A stretch of 64,000 nucleotides of DNA, from the NCBI RefSeq assembly GCF_001748225.1, contig NZ_BDFE01000020.1, positions 313,009-377,008 on the forward strand, written 5' to 3'. The position numbers and the translations under genes are program-made. Shown here in pieces: positions 36,168 through 45,568 of this stretch (the stretch's first letter is position 1; each line of letters opens with the position of its first letter). A model generated the notes under the pieces. It saw nothing but the letters and a program-made list of their open reading frames with translations. It did not search any database and was not told the origin of the DNA. This DNA comes from Desulfoplanes formicivorans (GTDB taxonomy: Bacteria > Desulfobacterota > Desulfovibrionia > Desulfovibrionales > Desulfomicrobiaceae).

Positions 36168-37322
36168 TCAACAAAAAGGTGATAGTTCCCGGAGCCGGGC
36201 GATGATGGGGGGAAGCTCGCGGATGACCGTGTCCACTTCCTGGTCCGTGGTGTACCGACTCAGGCTGAAACGGATGGAGCCATGGGCATAGGTGAAGGGG
36301 ATCCCCATGGCCCGCAGGACATGCGAGGGTTCAAGACTTCCTGATGTACAGGCTGATCCCGAGCTGGCACAGATGCCCAGTTCGTTCATGAGCAGCAGGA
36401 TGGCTTCGCCTTCCACGAATTCAAAGGCGATACTCGTTGTATTGGGCAACCGATTGTTTTGGTCGCCGTTAAGCTGGGAGTGATCAATGGACGAGAGCAG
36501 GCCCTCTTCCAGTCGGTCCCGCAGTTTTCCGACCCGAATGGTTTCCTCGTCCAGGTGCCGGGCCGCCAGCTGGCAGGCCTTGCCCAACCCCACGATGCCG
36601 GGGATGTTCTCGGTGCCGGCACGCCGGCCGTGCTCCTGATGGCCGCCGATAATAAACGGCTTGAACCTGACTCCCTTGCGGACGTACAGGGCGCCCACAC
36701 CCTTGGGACCGTGAATCTTGTGGCTGGAAAGGGAGAGGAAATCCACGGGAATGTCCTGTACGGAAAAGGGGAGCTTGCCCATGATCTGTACGGCATCTGT
36801 ATGCAGGAGAACATCCTTTTCCCGGGTGATGGCAGCGATCTTGTCGATGGGAAAGAGCACCCCTGTCTCGTTGTTGGCGGCCATGACCGAAACAATGGCC
36901 GTATCCTTGCGCACGGCCTTGCGCACGGCATCCGGATTCAGGTGTCCCTTGCGGTCCACACCAAGCCAGGTCACGGTATAGCCCCGTTCCTCGAGATCCT
37001 TGACCAGACTGAGTACGGCCGGATGTTCGACCCGGGTGGTGACGATGTGCCGTTTGTGGGGTTGGCTTGCCAGGGCCGCAAGGATGGCGGTGTTGTCGCT
37101 TTCGGTGCCTCCCGAGGTGAATACGATTTCTCCCGGATCGGCCTGCAGCAAATCAGCCACCTGCTTTCTGGCCTGGTCAAGACGTTTTCCGACTGCGCCT
37201 CCAAATCCGTGCATGCTTGAGGGGTTGCCGTACCAGGTTTCAAGGACAGGGAGCATTTCCCGGATCACCTGCGGGGCGACCCTGGTTGTGGCGTTGTTGT
37301 CCATGTAGATGACCTTGTTCAT
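36168..37322 (-). CDS. nifS: Cysteine desulfurase
   Basis: 384 residues. PLP-dependent enzyme that moves sulfur from cysteine to iron-sulfur scaffold proteins. N-terminal YMDNNATTRVAP, the PLP-binding Lys in SSHKIHGPKGVGALYV, and the catalytic Cys in GSACTSGSLEPSHVLRAMG are present. The ATG overlaps the nifU stop codon (ATGA). In sulfate reducers nifUS often serves general Fe-S assembly, and no nitrogenase genes are seen here. Confidence 0.93.
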   Translation of the reverse strand: MNKVIYMDNNATTRVAPQVIREMLPVLETWYGNPSSMHGFGGAVGKRLDQARKQVADLLQADPGEIVFTSGGTESDNTAILAALASQPHKRHIVTTRVEHPAVLSLVKDLEERGYTVTWLGVDRKGHLNPDAVRKAVRKDTAIVSVMAANNETGVLFPIDKIAAITREKDVLLHTDAVQIMGKLPFSVQDIPVDFLSLSSHKIHGPKGVGALYVRKGVRFKPFIIGGHQEHGRRAGTENIPGIVGLGKACQLAARHLDEETIRVGKLRDRLEEGLLSSIDHSQLNGDQNNRLPNTTSIAFEFVEGEAILLLMNELGICASSGSACTSGSLEPSHVLRAMGIPFTYAHGSIRFSLSRYTTDQEVDTVIRELPPIIARLRELSPFC

Positions 37323-38164
37323 GAGACCACCTCCTCGACCTGAATATCCGGTTCTACCTGTTCCCTGAGTTTGGCCTCGACAAATCCCTTGAGCGTGGCC
37401 TTGCTTGCCGGACAATGACTGCACGTGCCCTGCAGACGCACCAGAACCTTCTTGGCTATGATATCCACCAGTTCGATATTACCGCCGTCCTGCTTGAGGC
37501 TGGGACGAATTTCATCCTCCAGTGTCTTCATGACCAGCTGCATCCGCTGCACGTTGCTCAAACCGGCGGGTTGTTTTTCGACCGGGGGGCGCTTTTTCAT
37601 CTCGGCCCGCACCTTGTCCAGAAGTTCCCCGATGTCTTCCAGACATTCCCCGCATCCGCCTCCGGCTTTGGTGAAACTGGTCACGTCCTCCACCGTGGTC
37701 AGGTTGTTCTCCATGATTGCCTGGCGGATCTTTTCTTCGGTCACCCCGAAACAATGGCAGAGGATCTCGCCTTCGAGTTCTTCCTTGGGTCTGCTGATGC
37801 CCTTGTAGTTGTCGATGGCCGCATCAAGGGCCTCGCGGCCCATGACCGAACAGTGCATTTTCTGTCGGGGGAGACCGCCGAGAAAGTCGGCGATGTCCTT
37901 GTTGGAAATGGCTTTGGCCTCTTCCAGTGTCTTGCCCTTGATAAGCTCGGTCAGCGCCGAGCTGGAAGCAATGGCGCTGGCACATCCAAAGGTCTGAAAC
38001 GAGGCTTCAACAATGCGTTCGTTCTCATCCACCTTGAGGTAGAGCTTGAGGGCATCACCACAGGCCAGGCTTCCCACCTCGCCCACAGCGTCGGCATCCT
38101 CCATGGCCCCGGCGTTTTTGGGATGCAGAAAATGTTCCTTGACCTTGTCCGTGTAGTCCCACAT
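37319..38164 (-). CDS. nifU: Three-domain Fe-S cluster scaffold NifU
   Basis: 281 residues. The N-terminal IscU-type scaffold (Cys in GSLACGDALKLY, TFGCASAIASSS and KMHCSVMG) is followed by a BFD-type [2Fe-2S] domain (CHCFGVTEEKIRQAI and GGGCGECLEDI) and a C-terminal Nfu domain with CSHCPAS. All expected Cys residues are present. AAGGAGG lies right before the ATG at 38164. It is co-transcribed with nifS. Confidence 0.94.
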   Translation of the reverse strand: MWDYTDKVKEHFLHPKNAGAMEDADAVGEVGSLACGDALKLYLKVDENERIVEASFQTFGCASAIASSSALTELIKGKTLEEAKAISNKDIADFLGGLPRQKMHCSVMGREALDAAIDNYKGISRPKEELEGEILCHCFGVTEEKIRQAIMENNLTTVEDVTSFTKAGGGCGECLEDIGELLDKVRAEMKKRPPVEKQPAGLSNVQRMQLVMKTLEDEIRPSLKQDGGNIELVDIIAKKVLVRLQGTCSHCPASKATLKGFVEAKLREQVEPDIQVEEVVS

Positions 38165-38303
38165 GCAGGCCTCCTTGGTTTGCTGTTGCCGGGGTTGTTC
38201 CAACTGGCTGTATTCTGACAGGACAACCCATTTGTTTGGGCGAACAGTAACAGATTTCGTGCATGCGTGGAAGCCGAAAAAATATTTGCCAGGGTGTGGA
38301 AGG

Positions 38304-40115
38304 CTACAATCCGTAGAAAAGGGCCGTGGCTCCGATCATTACGGCCAGATAGATGAGAGTCATGCCTGTGCCGGCACGCACGAAATCCCCAGTTGTGAAA
38401 TGGCCTGGTCGCATGACCAGTGCGTTGACCTGGTGGGTTGGAAGGATGAACGTGTTGGACGCAGCCAGAGCCACGGTCAGCGCGGCCACGCGCGGGTCCA
38501 TGCCCACCTGGTTGGCCATGTTCATGGCCAGGGGCACCAGGAGTACGGTCGCCCCGACATTGGAAGCGAACAACGTGAAAAACGAGGTCAGCAGGGCGAT
38601 GACCAGAGTCAGAACAAGGGGTTCAGGGGTTCCCAGGGTGTTCATGATGGCCGTGGCAATGAATCGGGCTGTTCCGGTATTTTCAAAGGCCATGCCCAGG
38701 GGAATGAGTCCGGCCAGCAGGAATATGGTCATCCAATCCACCGAGGCGTAAGCCTCGTCAACGCTGAGCACCTTGGTCAGGATCATGCCCACGGCACCTG
38801 TGAGCAGGGCAATGGACAACTGGACATGAAATCCGAGGATCATGGTCAGGGAGAGTCCCAGCCAGAACACGGCTGTTGTTGCCTTGTCCTTGCGCAAGAT
38901 CTCCCCCTTGATTTTTTCCGTGAACACGAGATCGGGCTTGTCCTTGAGAAGATGGAACATTTTCCACTGGCCGTGCAGGAGCAGCGCGTCCCCTGCCTGC
39001 AGGACGATTTCGCTGAGACCGCTGACCACGATGGCATTATTGTGGAAAATGGCCAACGGCGTGATGTGGAACCTTCGCCTGGCCCCGAATTGAGCAAGGG
39101 TCTTGCCGCGAAGCTGGGAGCGCGGCGTGACAATGGCCTCCATGATTCCGACGTTGTTGGGCGAGAGGTCTTCAGCAAAGTGGGACAGTTCGGGAAGGAG
39201 GATCCAATTGAGATCCTTGATCAGCAAACGGACATGTTCCTCGCTGCCGACAACGGCAAGATGGTCGCCCGCATACACATGTTCGTCCTGGCCCGGAGCC
39301 ATGATGCGTTGCTTGCCTTTGCCCCGCCTGATGGCAACGACCGAGCAGAAATAGAGGGGGCGGATGCGCAGGGCGGCCAGGGATTGGGGACCCTTGTACT
39401 GGTCGGGGATTTTGATTTCAAAGAGGGTACCGACCCCTGCGTAGGTGTTGGCAAGGAGCTTGGACATGGGGCCATGGGCATCTTCGTCCGTGACGGCTCC
39501 GGAAGGCAGGATCAGCTTGCCGAAAATAAGGAAATAGGCAAGCCCGGCAGCCACGAGACACAGACCTATGGGCGTTACGCTGAACAGACCAAAATGTTCG
39601 TAATGCTCGCCTCCGACAACCATGAGATCGTTGAGGAGGATGAGAGGGCTTGATCCGACCAGGGTCAGACAACCTCCGATGATGGCCAGAAATGCCATGG
39701 GCATGAGGATGCGTCCGGGCGGGATGTGTGTCTGGTTGGCAATGCGTTTGGCCGCTGGAAGGAACAGGGCTGCGGCTCCGATATTCTGTACCAGCCCGGA
39801 AATGAGGGCCACGGTTCCGGCGATACAGGTGACGATGCGGCCTTCGTTGTTGCCGGCAAAGCGCAGGATGACCCGTGACAGGGTGTTCATGGCCCCTGTT
39901 TTGTCCAGTCCGGCTCCGATGATGATCACCGCGATGATGGAAACCACCGCGTTGCTGCTCAGACCGCTGATGGCCTGTTCCGGGGTGACCAGCCCGAGCA
40001 GGGGAAGAACGATCATCATGATCAGGCCCACCACATCCACTCGAACCCAATCCACGACAAAAAGAATAATGGTCATGACCAGTACCGCCATGACCATCTC
40101 CATTGCAGGTGTCAT
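38304..40115 (-). CDS. SLC13/DASS-type permease with two TrkA-C domains
   Basis: 603 residues. Two blocks of membrane segments are separated by a ~190-residue cytoplasmic part containing two RCK/TrkA-C-like domains (ALRIRPLYFCSVVAIRRG and FGARRRFHITPLAIFHNN). Family motifs include SGLVQNIGAAALFLPAAK, GSSPLILLND and, near the end, ASNTFILPTHQVNALV. Such carriers take up sulfate or dicarboxylates with sodium; in a sulfate reducer sulfate is plausible, but unproven. AAGGAAG precedes the ATG. It follows a UspA-like gene by 13 bp, a pairing known in Desulfovibrio. Confidence 0.87.
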   Translation of the reverse strand: MTPAMEMVMAVLVMTIILFVVDWVRVDVVGLIMMIVLPLLGLVTPEQAISGLSSNAVVSIIAVIIIGAGLDKTGAMNTLSRVILRFAGNNEGRIVTCIAGTVALISGLVQNIGAAALFLPAAKRIANQTHIPPGRILMPMAFLAIIGGCLTLVGSSPLILLNDLMVVGGEHYEHFGLFSVTPIGLCLVAAGLAYFLIFGKLILPSGAVTDEDAHGPMSKLLANTYAGVGTLFEIKIPDQYKGPQSLAALRIRPLYFCSVVAIRRGKGKQRIMAPGQDEHVYAGDHLAVVGSEEHVRLLIKDLNWILLPELSHFAEDLSPNNVGIMEAIVTPRSQLRGKTLAQFGARRRFHITPLAIFHNNAIVVSGLSEIVLQAGDALLLHGQWKMFHLLKDKPDLVFTEKIKGEILRKDKATTAVFWLGLSLTMILGFHVQLSIALLTGAVGMILTKVLSVDEAYASVDWMTIFLLAGLIPLGMAFENTGTARFIATAIMNTLGTPEPLVLTLVIALLTSFFTLFASNVGATVLLVPLAMNMANQVGMDPRVAALTVALAASNTFILPTHQVNALVMRPGHFTTGDFVRAGTGMTLIYLAVMIGATALFYGL

Positions 40116-40128
40116 TGCTTTCTTCCTT

Positions 40129-40695
40129 TTATTTGCATTGGATATAGACGGGAATGGCGTGATCGGCTCCGCAAAGGGCCGGGACATCGTCCATGACAAA
40201 ATCCGGCTCCCCCACCACCCTGGAGACGTGCTCGATTGCCGTTCGCTCGGGACCATCGCAAACCATGTGGGAAAAACGGATGCCGGCCTTGTTGGCCTTT
40301 TCCATGAACATGACCGCGTTTGACCTGGCCTTGTCCTGAAACGCATTGAAATCCCGTTCGCACTCGTCCAGATTGAGGGCCATGATCTCGGCATTGCGCT
40401 TGGACGCCATGTCCAGGGAATAGTTTATCATGTCCCTGGAGAATCGTGCTTTCCTGCTGATGACGAGAATTCTGGTAGCCTGGTTGGCAGGGGAAGGAAC
40501 CGTGGAGTGTATGGGCTCCTGGTTGTCGGTCTTGAGCAGGGTCAGGTGGCGCTGGACAGGAGCAACCCTGGGCTCGTGAGCGTACCATCCCGTGTTGATG
40601 GCCCAGCGTGCAGGATTGCATGTGTTGCAGTTTATGGTTGCGAGATGATCGTAATAGAGTTCGATAGCCCGTTTGAGGCCACTGATGAGTAACAC
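40129..40695 (-). CDS. Universal-stress-protein-like regulator paired with the permease
   Basis: 188 residues starting at a GTG with AAGGAAGG upstream. The C-terminal ~115 residues (TRILVISRKARFSRDMINYSLDMASKRNAEIMALNL onward) have the alternating beta-alpha pattern of UspA domains, though the ATP-binding G-x2-G-x9-G-S motif is not clear. The N-terminal ~70 residues contain CNTC and are not recognised. The close spacing to the SLC13 permease suggests it modulates that transporter. Confidence 0.6.
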   Translation of the reverse strand: MLLISGLKRAIELYYDHLATINCNTCNPARWAINTGWYAHEPRVAPVQRHLTLLKTDNQEPIHSTVPSPANQATRILVISRKARFSRDMINYSLDMASKRNAEIMALNLDECERDFNAFQDKARSNAVMFMEKANKAGIRFSHMVCDGPERTAIEHVSRVVGEPDFVMDDVPALCGADHAIPVYIQCK

Positions 40696-41265
40696 GGCTG
40701 TCCTTCCTTGGCTTGATGATTCCCGGGGGTAGCTGCCCGCGTCATGCGTGGCATGCCCCTTGTTCTTCCTGTTCGACGTGTTGCGCCGTCATGGTCCCGG
40801 ATTCCTTGTTCGTGAAAATTATCAACCACATACCATGTTGGACAATTCCCGCAATGGTTGTGAAAAAATGAGCTTGTCTCCGTAAGGATCCGGCTCATGA
40901 GCCTGGCTTGAGGGAACTCCTGGCCGGTCTGGACTGTACGCATGCAAAGCCGTTCGGGACACAGATATTTGGCGTCTGCCAGACTGTTGTCTGCTGTTCT
41001 GGCCCCTGGTTGCGTGTTGACAGGCGGGTGCGCGGTCATTAGTTGGCCAAAAGTGCAAATACAGACCGTCAGAGATGGGGGCGTTACCTTGTTGGCAAGG
41101 TGCTATCATGCCTCCTTTACGGGTCATTCATCCGGATGCTCATTGCGGAACGTCCTTAGACCATGTCTTATGGCCGTATCCGTGGTGGTCACGTGCATCC
41201 TGTTTACCGGTTTCTTTTCTCCATGATCATCAGAGAGCCGGAATCGTCTTGCAAGGAATATTACC
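40696..41265. other. 570-bp region without a supported gene
   Basis: Divergent region between the UspA-like gene and the DGC-domain gene. Several open frames exist but none has a ribosome binding site together with protein-like composition. No repeat or RNA gene was recognised. Confidence 0.4.
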
Positions 41266-41690
41266 ATGTTCGGAAAAAAGAAAACACCAACCGGACCGAC
41301 GCTGGTGGTCGGATGCGCCGGTTGTGAGGAAGACAACGGCCTGGCCGGGAAAATAGCCGCAGCCATTGCCCGGGACGGCTTTCCAGGCACCTGGAACTGT
41401 CGGCTGTTGAACACGGTGAGAAGCGTGCTGTGTGGCGCGCCCGTCACAGTTCGGGAATCATGGTCATTGATGGCTGTGACAAGGCGTGTGCCCGCAGGAT
41501 CATGGAACAACGCCTTGGTCCCATGACCCATGTTTTTGTGCTCACGGATGAGCAATGGCGCATGACTGGTCGTGATGGTGCCAACGAAGAAGATGCCTTG
41601 GCGGATCTTAAACGTCGCATCAAGATCACCTACGCACAGAACCGGATGCTCATGACTTCCATGTGTGACTGCGGGTGCGTGCGCGGATGA
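41266..41690 (+). pseudogene. DGC-domain putative zinc-binding protein, split by a frameshift
   Basis: The first frame starts MFGKKKTPTGPTLVVGCAGC, with AAGGAATATTACC upstream, and gives the N-terminal Cys region of DGC-domain (PF08859-type) proteins. The second half, in the -1 frame, supplies the defining motif MVIDGCDKACARRIMEQ and a Cys-rich end (MCDCGCVRG). The frames overlap between about 41380 and 41450, so a one-base change there would restore a ~140-residue protein. It may be a true pseudogene, a sequencing error or a programmed shift; no obvious slippery heptamer was seen. Proteins with this domain often occur in anaerobes and are uncharacterised. Confidence 0.65.
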
Positions 41691-42159
41691 GGGCGTTCTT
41701 GTGACAGGTGCGGGACGGTCCCCAGCAATTGCGCACTCCTGCTGGCAACCCGGTTTGATGGCATGCTGACTGTACACATGTCGCGTTCCTTTCCGTGGTG
41801 TTGATGGGCGGGTGGTTTGGGTATGGGAGGATCCCGTCAGCAAAATCCTGGCGGAACACAACGCTGCTTCGGGTTTTGGGGAACATGATGGCATCCCTTG
41901 CTGTTCGTTCGAGTCTGCCTTTGATCCCAAAAAGTGCCCTGCGTGGTTTTCGTGAAGATTCGACATTGTGCCATGGCCATGCAAACAGGGAGGCGCGGAG
42001 GGCTTGTCTTGGTTGGTCAGAACAGGGGGAAAGCACATGGCGGCGGGCTCTTTTGGGCGTGTTCACGCGCATGCCTGCTTGACATACCTGTTGGTGATGA
42101 TTTCAAAGAAGCAATTGTGATGACCGGCTTACAAGCCATACCCAGGGAGAGGGGAACAT
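41691..42159. other. Leader region of the PAS kinase operon
   Basis: 470 bp without a supported gene. A TTGACA is seen at about 42080 and could be a -35 element, but no good -10 is evident at the right spacing. Confidence 0.35.
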
Positions 42160-43896
42160 ATGGTCCGATCAAGGTCCAATACAAAAACGGGGTCCGTGGA
42201 ATCTCGGTTGAGCAAGGATGGCAAAGCGTTGTGCGATTTGGATGACAAGCGCGAACAGCAAAGGCAGTTGCTTGAGAGCATTTATTACGGGGCCAGCACG
42301 GCCATGTTCGTCATTGAGGTGACAGAAGATGGAGATTTTCGGTATGCCGGTCTCAATCCTGCCCACACGCGGATATCCGGTCTGAGCGAGGCGCAGGTTG
42401 TCGGCAGAACTCCCGAAGAGCTTGTTCCGCTCATCACGCCGGATATAGCAGCAGGCCTTCGGGCAAACTACGAACGTTGCCTGTCGGCAGGTACGATCAT
42501 CGAATACGAGGAGTGCCTTCCCCTTCAGGGCAGGGAAATCTGGTGGCTGACCCGTCTGAATCCCCTGGTGGACGAGTCGGGATCCATTTACCGGATTATC
42601 GGGTGCAGCACGGACATCACCCGGCAGAAGAAGACCGAAAAGGAACTGGCTGAACATCGCGGGCAACTTCAGAAACGGACCGCTGACGAAGTGCGCAAAT
42701 TATTGCGTGCGGTGGAAGAAAGCCCGGCTTCGGTGGTGATCACCGACAGTCATGGTAATATAGAATATGTAAATCCCAAATTTTGCACGGTCACGGGATA
42801 CCAGGCAGAGGAGGTGCTCGGCCAGAATCCGCGCATTCTCAAGGCCGGTATCCAGGATGGTGACCTGTACCAGGATATGTGGCTGGCCATATCAAGCGGT
42901 CGGGAGTGGAAAGGCGAGTTCTGCAACCGGAAGAAAAACGGGGAACTGTATTGGGAACGGGCGTCCATTTCCCCCTTGCAGGATCCGGACGGTACCATCA
43001 CCCACTACGTGGCCGTGAAAGAGGATATTACCGAGGAAAAGCGCATGGCCCAGGAGTTGGAACGGGCCATGGAAATGGCCCAGGTTGCCAGCAGGGCCAA
43101 GAGCGATTTTCTGGCCAGCATGTCCCATGAGCTGCGTACGCCCCTCAACTCCATCATCGGCTTTTCCGAAGTGCTGCGGGAGCAGTATTTCGGTCCCCTG
43201 AACGCCAAGCAACTCGAATATGTGGAGGACGTTCTTTCCAGCGGCCGGCATCTGTTGGCTTTGATTAACGATATCCTGGATATCGCAAAGATTGAATCCG
43301 GCAAGCAGGTGCTCCAGCAGGAAGTTGTGGACATCGTCAACATCGTGGAAACGGGCATGGTCATGATCCGGGAAAAGGCAGCGCATCATGCCATCCGTAT
43401 TCAGACGAGATTTTGCAAAAAGTGTCGGGAACAGGGGTTGTACGCGGACAAGAGAAAACTCAAGCAGGCCCTGTTCAATATTTTATCCAATGCCGTGAAA
43501 TTCACGCCGGATGGTGGGTCCATTGAAATCGCCGTGGATTTTGTCGATCCGGACGCCGGGGACGTTGCGTTTCCTGCGTGGTTTTCACCGGACATGGCCT
43601 CGGCCGTCACCCGGCCAAGCATTGTCATCAGTGTGTCCGACACGGGCGTTGGCATTGCAGCCGAAGACCTTGCTCATGTTTTCGAGCCCTTTTACCAGAC
43701 GCGGGAAGGAGCTCTGGTCAAAACGCCTTCCTCGGGATTGGGGTTGCCCATTACCCGTGAAATCATGATCCTGCACGGTGGCAATGCGTGGGCCATGAGC
43801 GATGGACCGGGCAGGGGAAGCCGGTTTGTCCTGCAGCTGCCCTTTGTTCCCGAAGATCGGCAGGAATGTGAATGTCCGGATAATGGTGGGCAGTGA
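42160..43896 (+). CDS. PAS-domain hybrid-type sensor histidine kinase (cytoplasmic)
   Basis: 578 residues and no membrane segment. Two PAS/PAC domains (about residues 35-155 and 180-305, the second with VNPKFCTVTGYQAEEVLGQNPRILKAG) are followed by a HisKA domain with H-box FLASMSHELRTPLNSIIGFSE, and an HATPase domain with N-box (NILSNAVKFTPDGG), G1 (VSDTGVGI) and G2 (SGLGLPI). It has no receiver domain of its own; the adjacent receiver gene probably acts as its partner. GAGAGG precedes the ATG. First gene of a three-gene signalling operon. Confidence 0.9.
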   Translation: MVRSRSNTKTGSVESRLSKDGKALCDLDDKREQQRQLLESIYYGASTAMFVIEVTEDGDFRYAGLNPAHTRISGLSEAQVVGRTPEELVPLITPDIAAGLRANYERCLSAGTIIEYEECLPLQGREIWWLTRLNPLVDESGSIYRIIGCSTDITRQKKTEKELAEHRGQLQKRTADEVRKLLRAVEESPASVVITDSHGNIEYVNPKFCTVTGYQAEEVLGQNPRILKAGIQDGDLYQDMWLAISSGREWKGEFCNRKKNGELYWERASISPLQDPDGTITHYVAVKEDITEEKRMAQELERAMEMAQVASRAKSDFLASMSHELRTPLNSIIGFSEVLREQYFGPLNAKQLEYVEDVLSSGRHLLALINDILDIAKIESGKQVLQQEVVDIVNIVETGMVMIREKAAHHAIRIQTRFCKKCREQGLYADKRKLKQALFNILSNAVKFTPDGGSIEIAVDFVDPDAGDVAFPAWFSPDMASAVTRPSIVISVSDTGVGIAAEDLAHVFEPFYQTREGALVKTPSSGLGLPITREIMILHGGNAWAMSDGPGRGSRFVLQLPFVPEDRQECECPDNGGQ

Positions 43897-43966
43897 TGAC
43901 AGTGAATCCGGTCCGCAGGGTTCGTGGCCTTGTAACAACAAGTAATTCCCGGGAGGAATGTGAATC

Positions 43967-44356
43967 ATGAGCATGAAGGTCGTTCTGGTTGTCGAAGACG
44001 ACGAACTCAACCTCAAACTGGTCAGGGAGCTGTTGGAATTCAGTGGATTCGAGACCCTGGAAGCCACCAATGGTCTCGAGGCCCTGGCAATGATACGCAA
44101 GGAACGGCCTTCTCTTGTTCTCATGGATATCCAGATGCCGACCATGGACGGCCTTGAGGCCACCAGGCGCATCAAGGCTGATGCCCAGACCCGGGACATC
44201 CCGGTCGTTGCTCTGACTTCCTCGGCCATGAAGGGAGACAGGGAAGCCATTCTGGCGGCAGGATGCGATGCGTATATGAGCAAGCCCATTGATATCCATC
44301 GTTTGCTGGACCTGATCAAAGCCTTTTTATCGGGATCAGGGAACAATCCTGCATGA
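43967..44356 (+). CDS. Single-domain response regulator (CheY/DivK-like)
   Basis: 129 residues: acidic pair EDDE near residue 11, phospho-acceptor in LVLMDIQMP, Thr/Ser in ALTSSA, and Lys in MSKPID. No output domain. GGGAGG lies about 10 bases upstream. It sits between the PAS kinase and the HD-GYP protein, so it probably carries phosphate within this module. Confidence 0.92.
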   Translation: MSMKVVLVVEDDELNLKLVRELLEFSGFETLEATNGLEALAMIRKERPSLVLMDIQMPTMDGLEATRRIKADAQTRDIPVVALTSSAMKGDREAILAAGCDAYMSKPIDIHRLLDLIKAFLSGSGNNPA

Positions 44357-44415
44357 GCAAAAAGTCCGGGTTCTTTTTGGTGAAGGGACAGGTACGAAGT
44401 GGCTCCGGAGGAGTG

Positions 44416-45513
44416 ATGAAAGATCGACCCGTGGTATTTGTTGTAGATGACGAGCCGCAGAATCTGCGCCTCATGGAAGCCATGCTCGTCCCGGAAGGGT
44501 ATGAGGTTGTTTTGGCGGAAGATGGTCCCCGGGCCCTTGAAATGCTTGAGACCATTGATCCTGATGTGTGTTTGCTGGATGTGATGATGCCTGGCATGGA
44601 CGGGTATGCCCTTGCCAGAGAGCTGCGAGCGCGTGAAGCCGCACGCACGGTGCCCATTGTCATGGTCACGGCCCTGAATGATGTCAGGGATAGGGTCAGG
44701 GCCCTGGAGGCCGGGGCGGACGATTTTCTGAGCAAGCCTGTTGACCGGTCGGAACTCACGGCCCGGGTGCGTTCACTGGTCAAGGTCAAGGCCTACAACG
44801 ATCACATGAAGGAGTATCAGCAAAAACTCGAGGCGGCCGTTCAGGAGCGGACCCGTGAACTTCAAAAGGCCAATGCACGCATTGAGGCAGCCTCTTTGGA
44901 TACCATTTATCGTCTTTCACGGGCAGCCGAGTACAAGGACGAGGAAACCGGTGGCCATATCAAGCGCATGAGCCATTATGCCGCAGCCGTGGCCCGGCAA
45001 CTGGGCCTGGGCGAAGCTACCTGCAAACGGATTCTCTATGCCGCTCCCATGCATGATGTGGGGAAGATCGGTATCCCCGACCGCATTTTGCTCAAGCCCG
45101 GCAAACTGGATGCCGAGGAGTGGAAGGTCATGAAGCGGCATACGCTTATTGGCGGGGCCATCCTTGCCGGTTCGGATACACCGCACATTCGTCTGGCCCG
45201 GGTCATTGCCATGACCCATCACGAAAAATGGGATGGCAGCGGTTATCCCAACCAGCTTGCTGGCGAGCAGATTCCCCTTGTGGGGCAGATTACGGCCATT
45301 GCCGACGTGTTCGATGCCCTGACATCGCGCCGTCCCTACAAGGAGCCGTTTTCCCTGGAAAGGTCCTATGACATCATTCGACAGGGACGGGGGACCCATT
45401 TCGCCCCTGATGTTGTTGATGCGTTTTTTCGTGTGCAGGAGGAAATTCTGGAGATCAAGAAACGGTTTCAGGATGAGGATGAAAGTTTGCTGGTGGCGAT
45501 GAACGCATTCTGA
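44416..45513 (+). CDS. Response regulator with HD-GYP phosphodiesterase domain
   Basis: About 365 residues. N-terminal receiver (VVDDEPQN, CLLDVMMPGMDG, FLSKPVD), a helical linker (residues ~125-165), and an HD-GYP domain with HDVGKIGIPDRILLKPGKL and the HHEKWDGSGYPNQLAGEQIPL signature. The expected activity is hydrolysis of cyclic di-GMP, switched by phosphorylation. GGAGGAG stands just before this ATG; an earlier ATG at 44353 overlaps the stop of the previous gene and is the alternative start. Confidence 0.9.
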   Translation: MKDRPVVFVVDDEPQNLRLMEAMLVPEGYEVVLAEDGPRALEMLETIDPDVCLLDVMMPGMDGYALARELRAREAARTVPIVMVTALNDVRDRVRALEAGADDFLSKPVDRSELTARVRSLVKVKAYNDHMKEYQQKLEAAVQERTRELQKANARIEAASLDTIYRLSRAAEYKDEETGGHIKRMSHYAAAVARQLGLGEATCKRILYAAPMHDVGKIGIPDRILLKPGKLDAEEWKVMKRHTLIGGAILAGSDTPHIRLARVIAMTHHEKWDGSGYPNQLAGEQIPLVGQITAIADVFDALTSRRPYKEPFSLERSYDIIRQGRGTHFAPDVVDAFFRVQEEILEIKKRFQDEDESLLVAMNAF

Positions 45514-45568
45514 TCCCGGTGGGATCGGTATCCGGGCAATATGTTGCAAGATTTTAACCGGAATTTTC

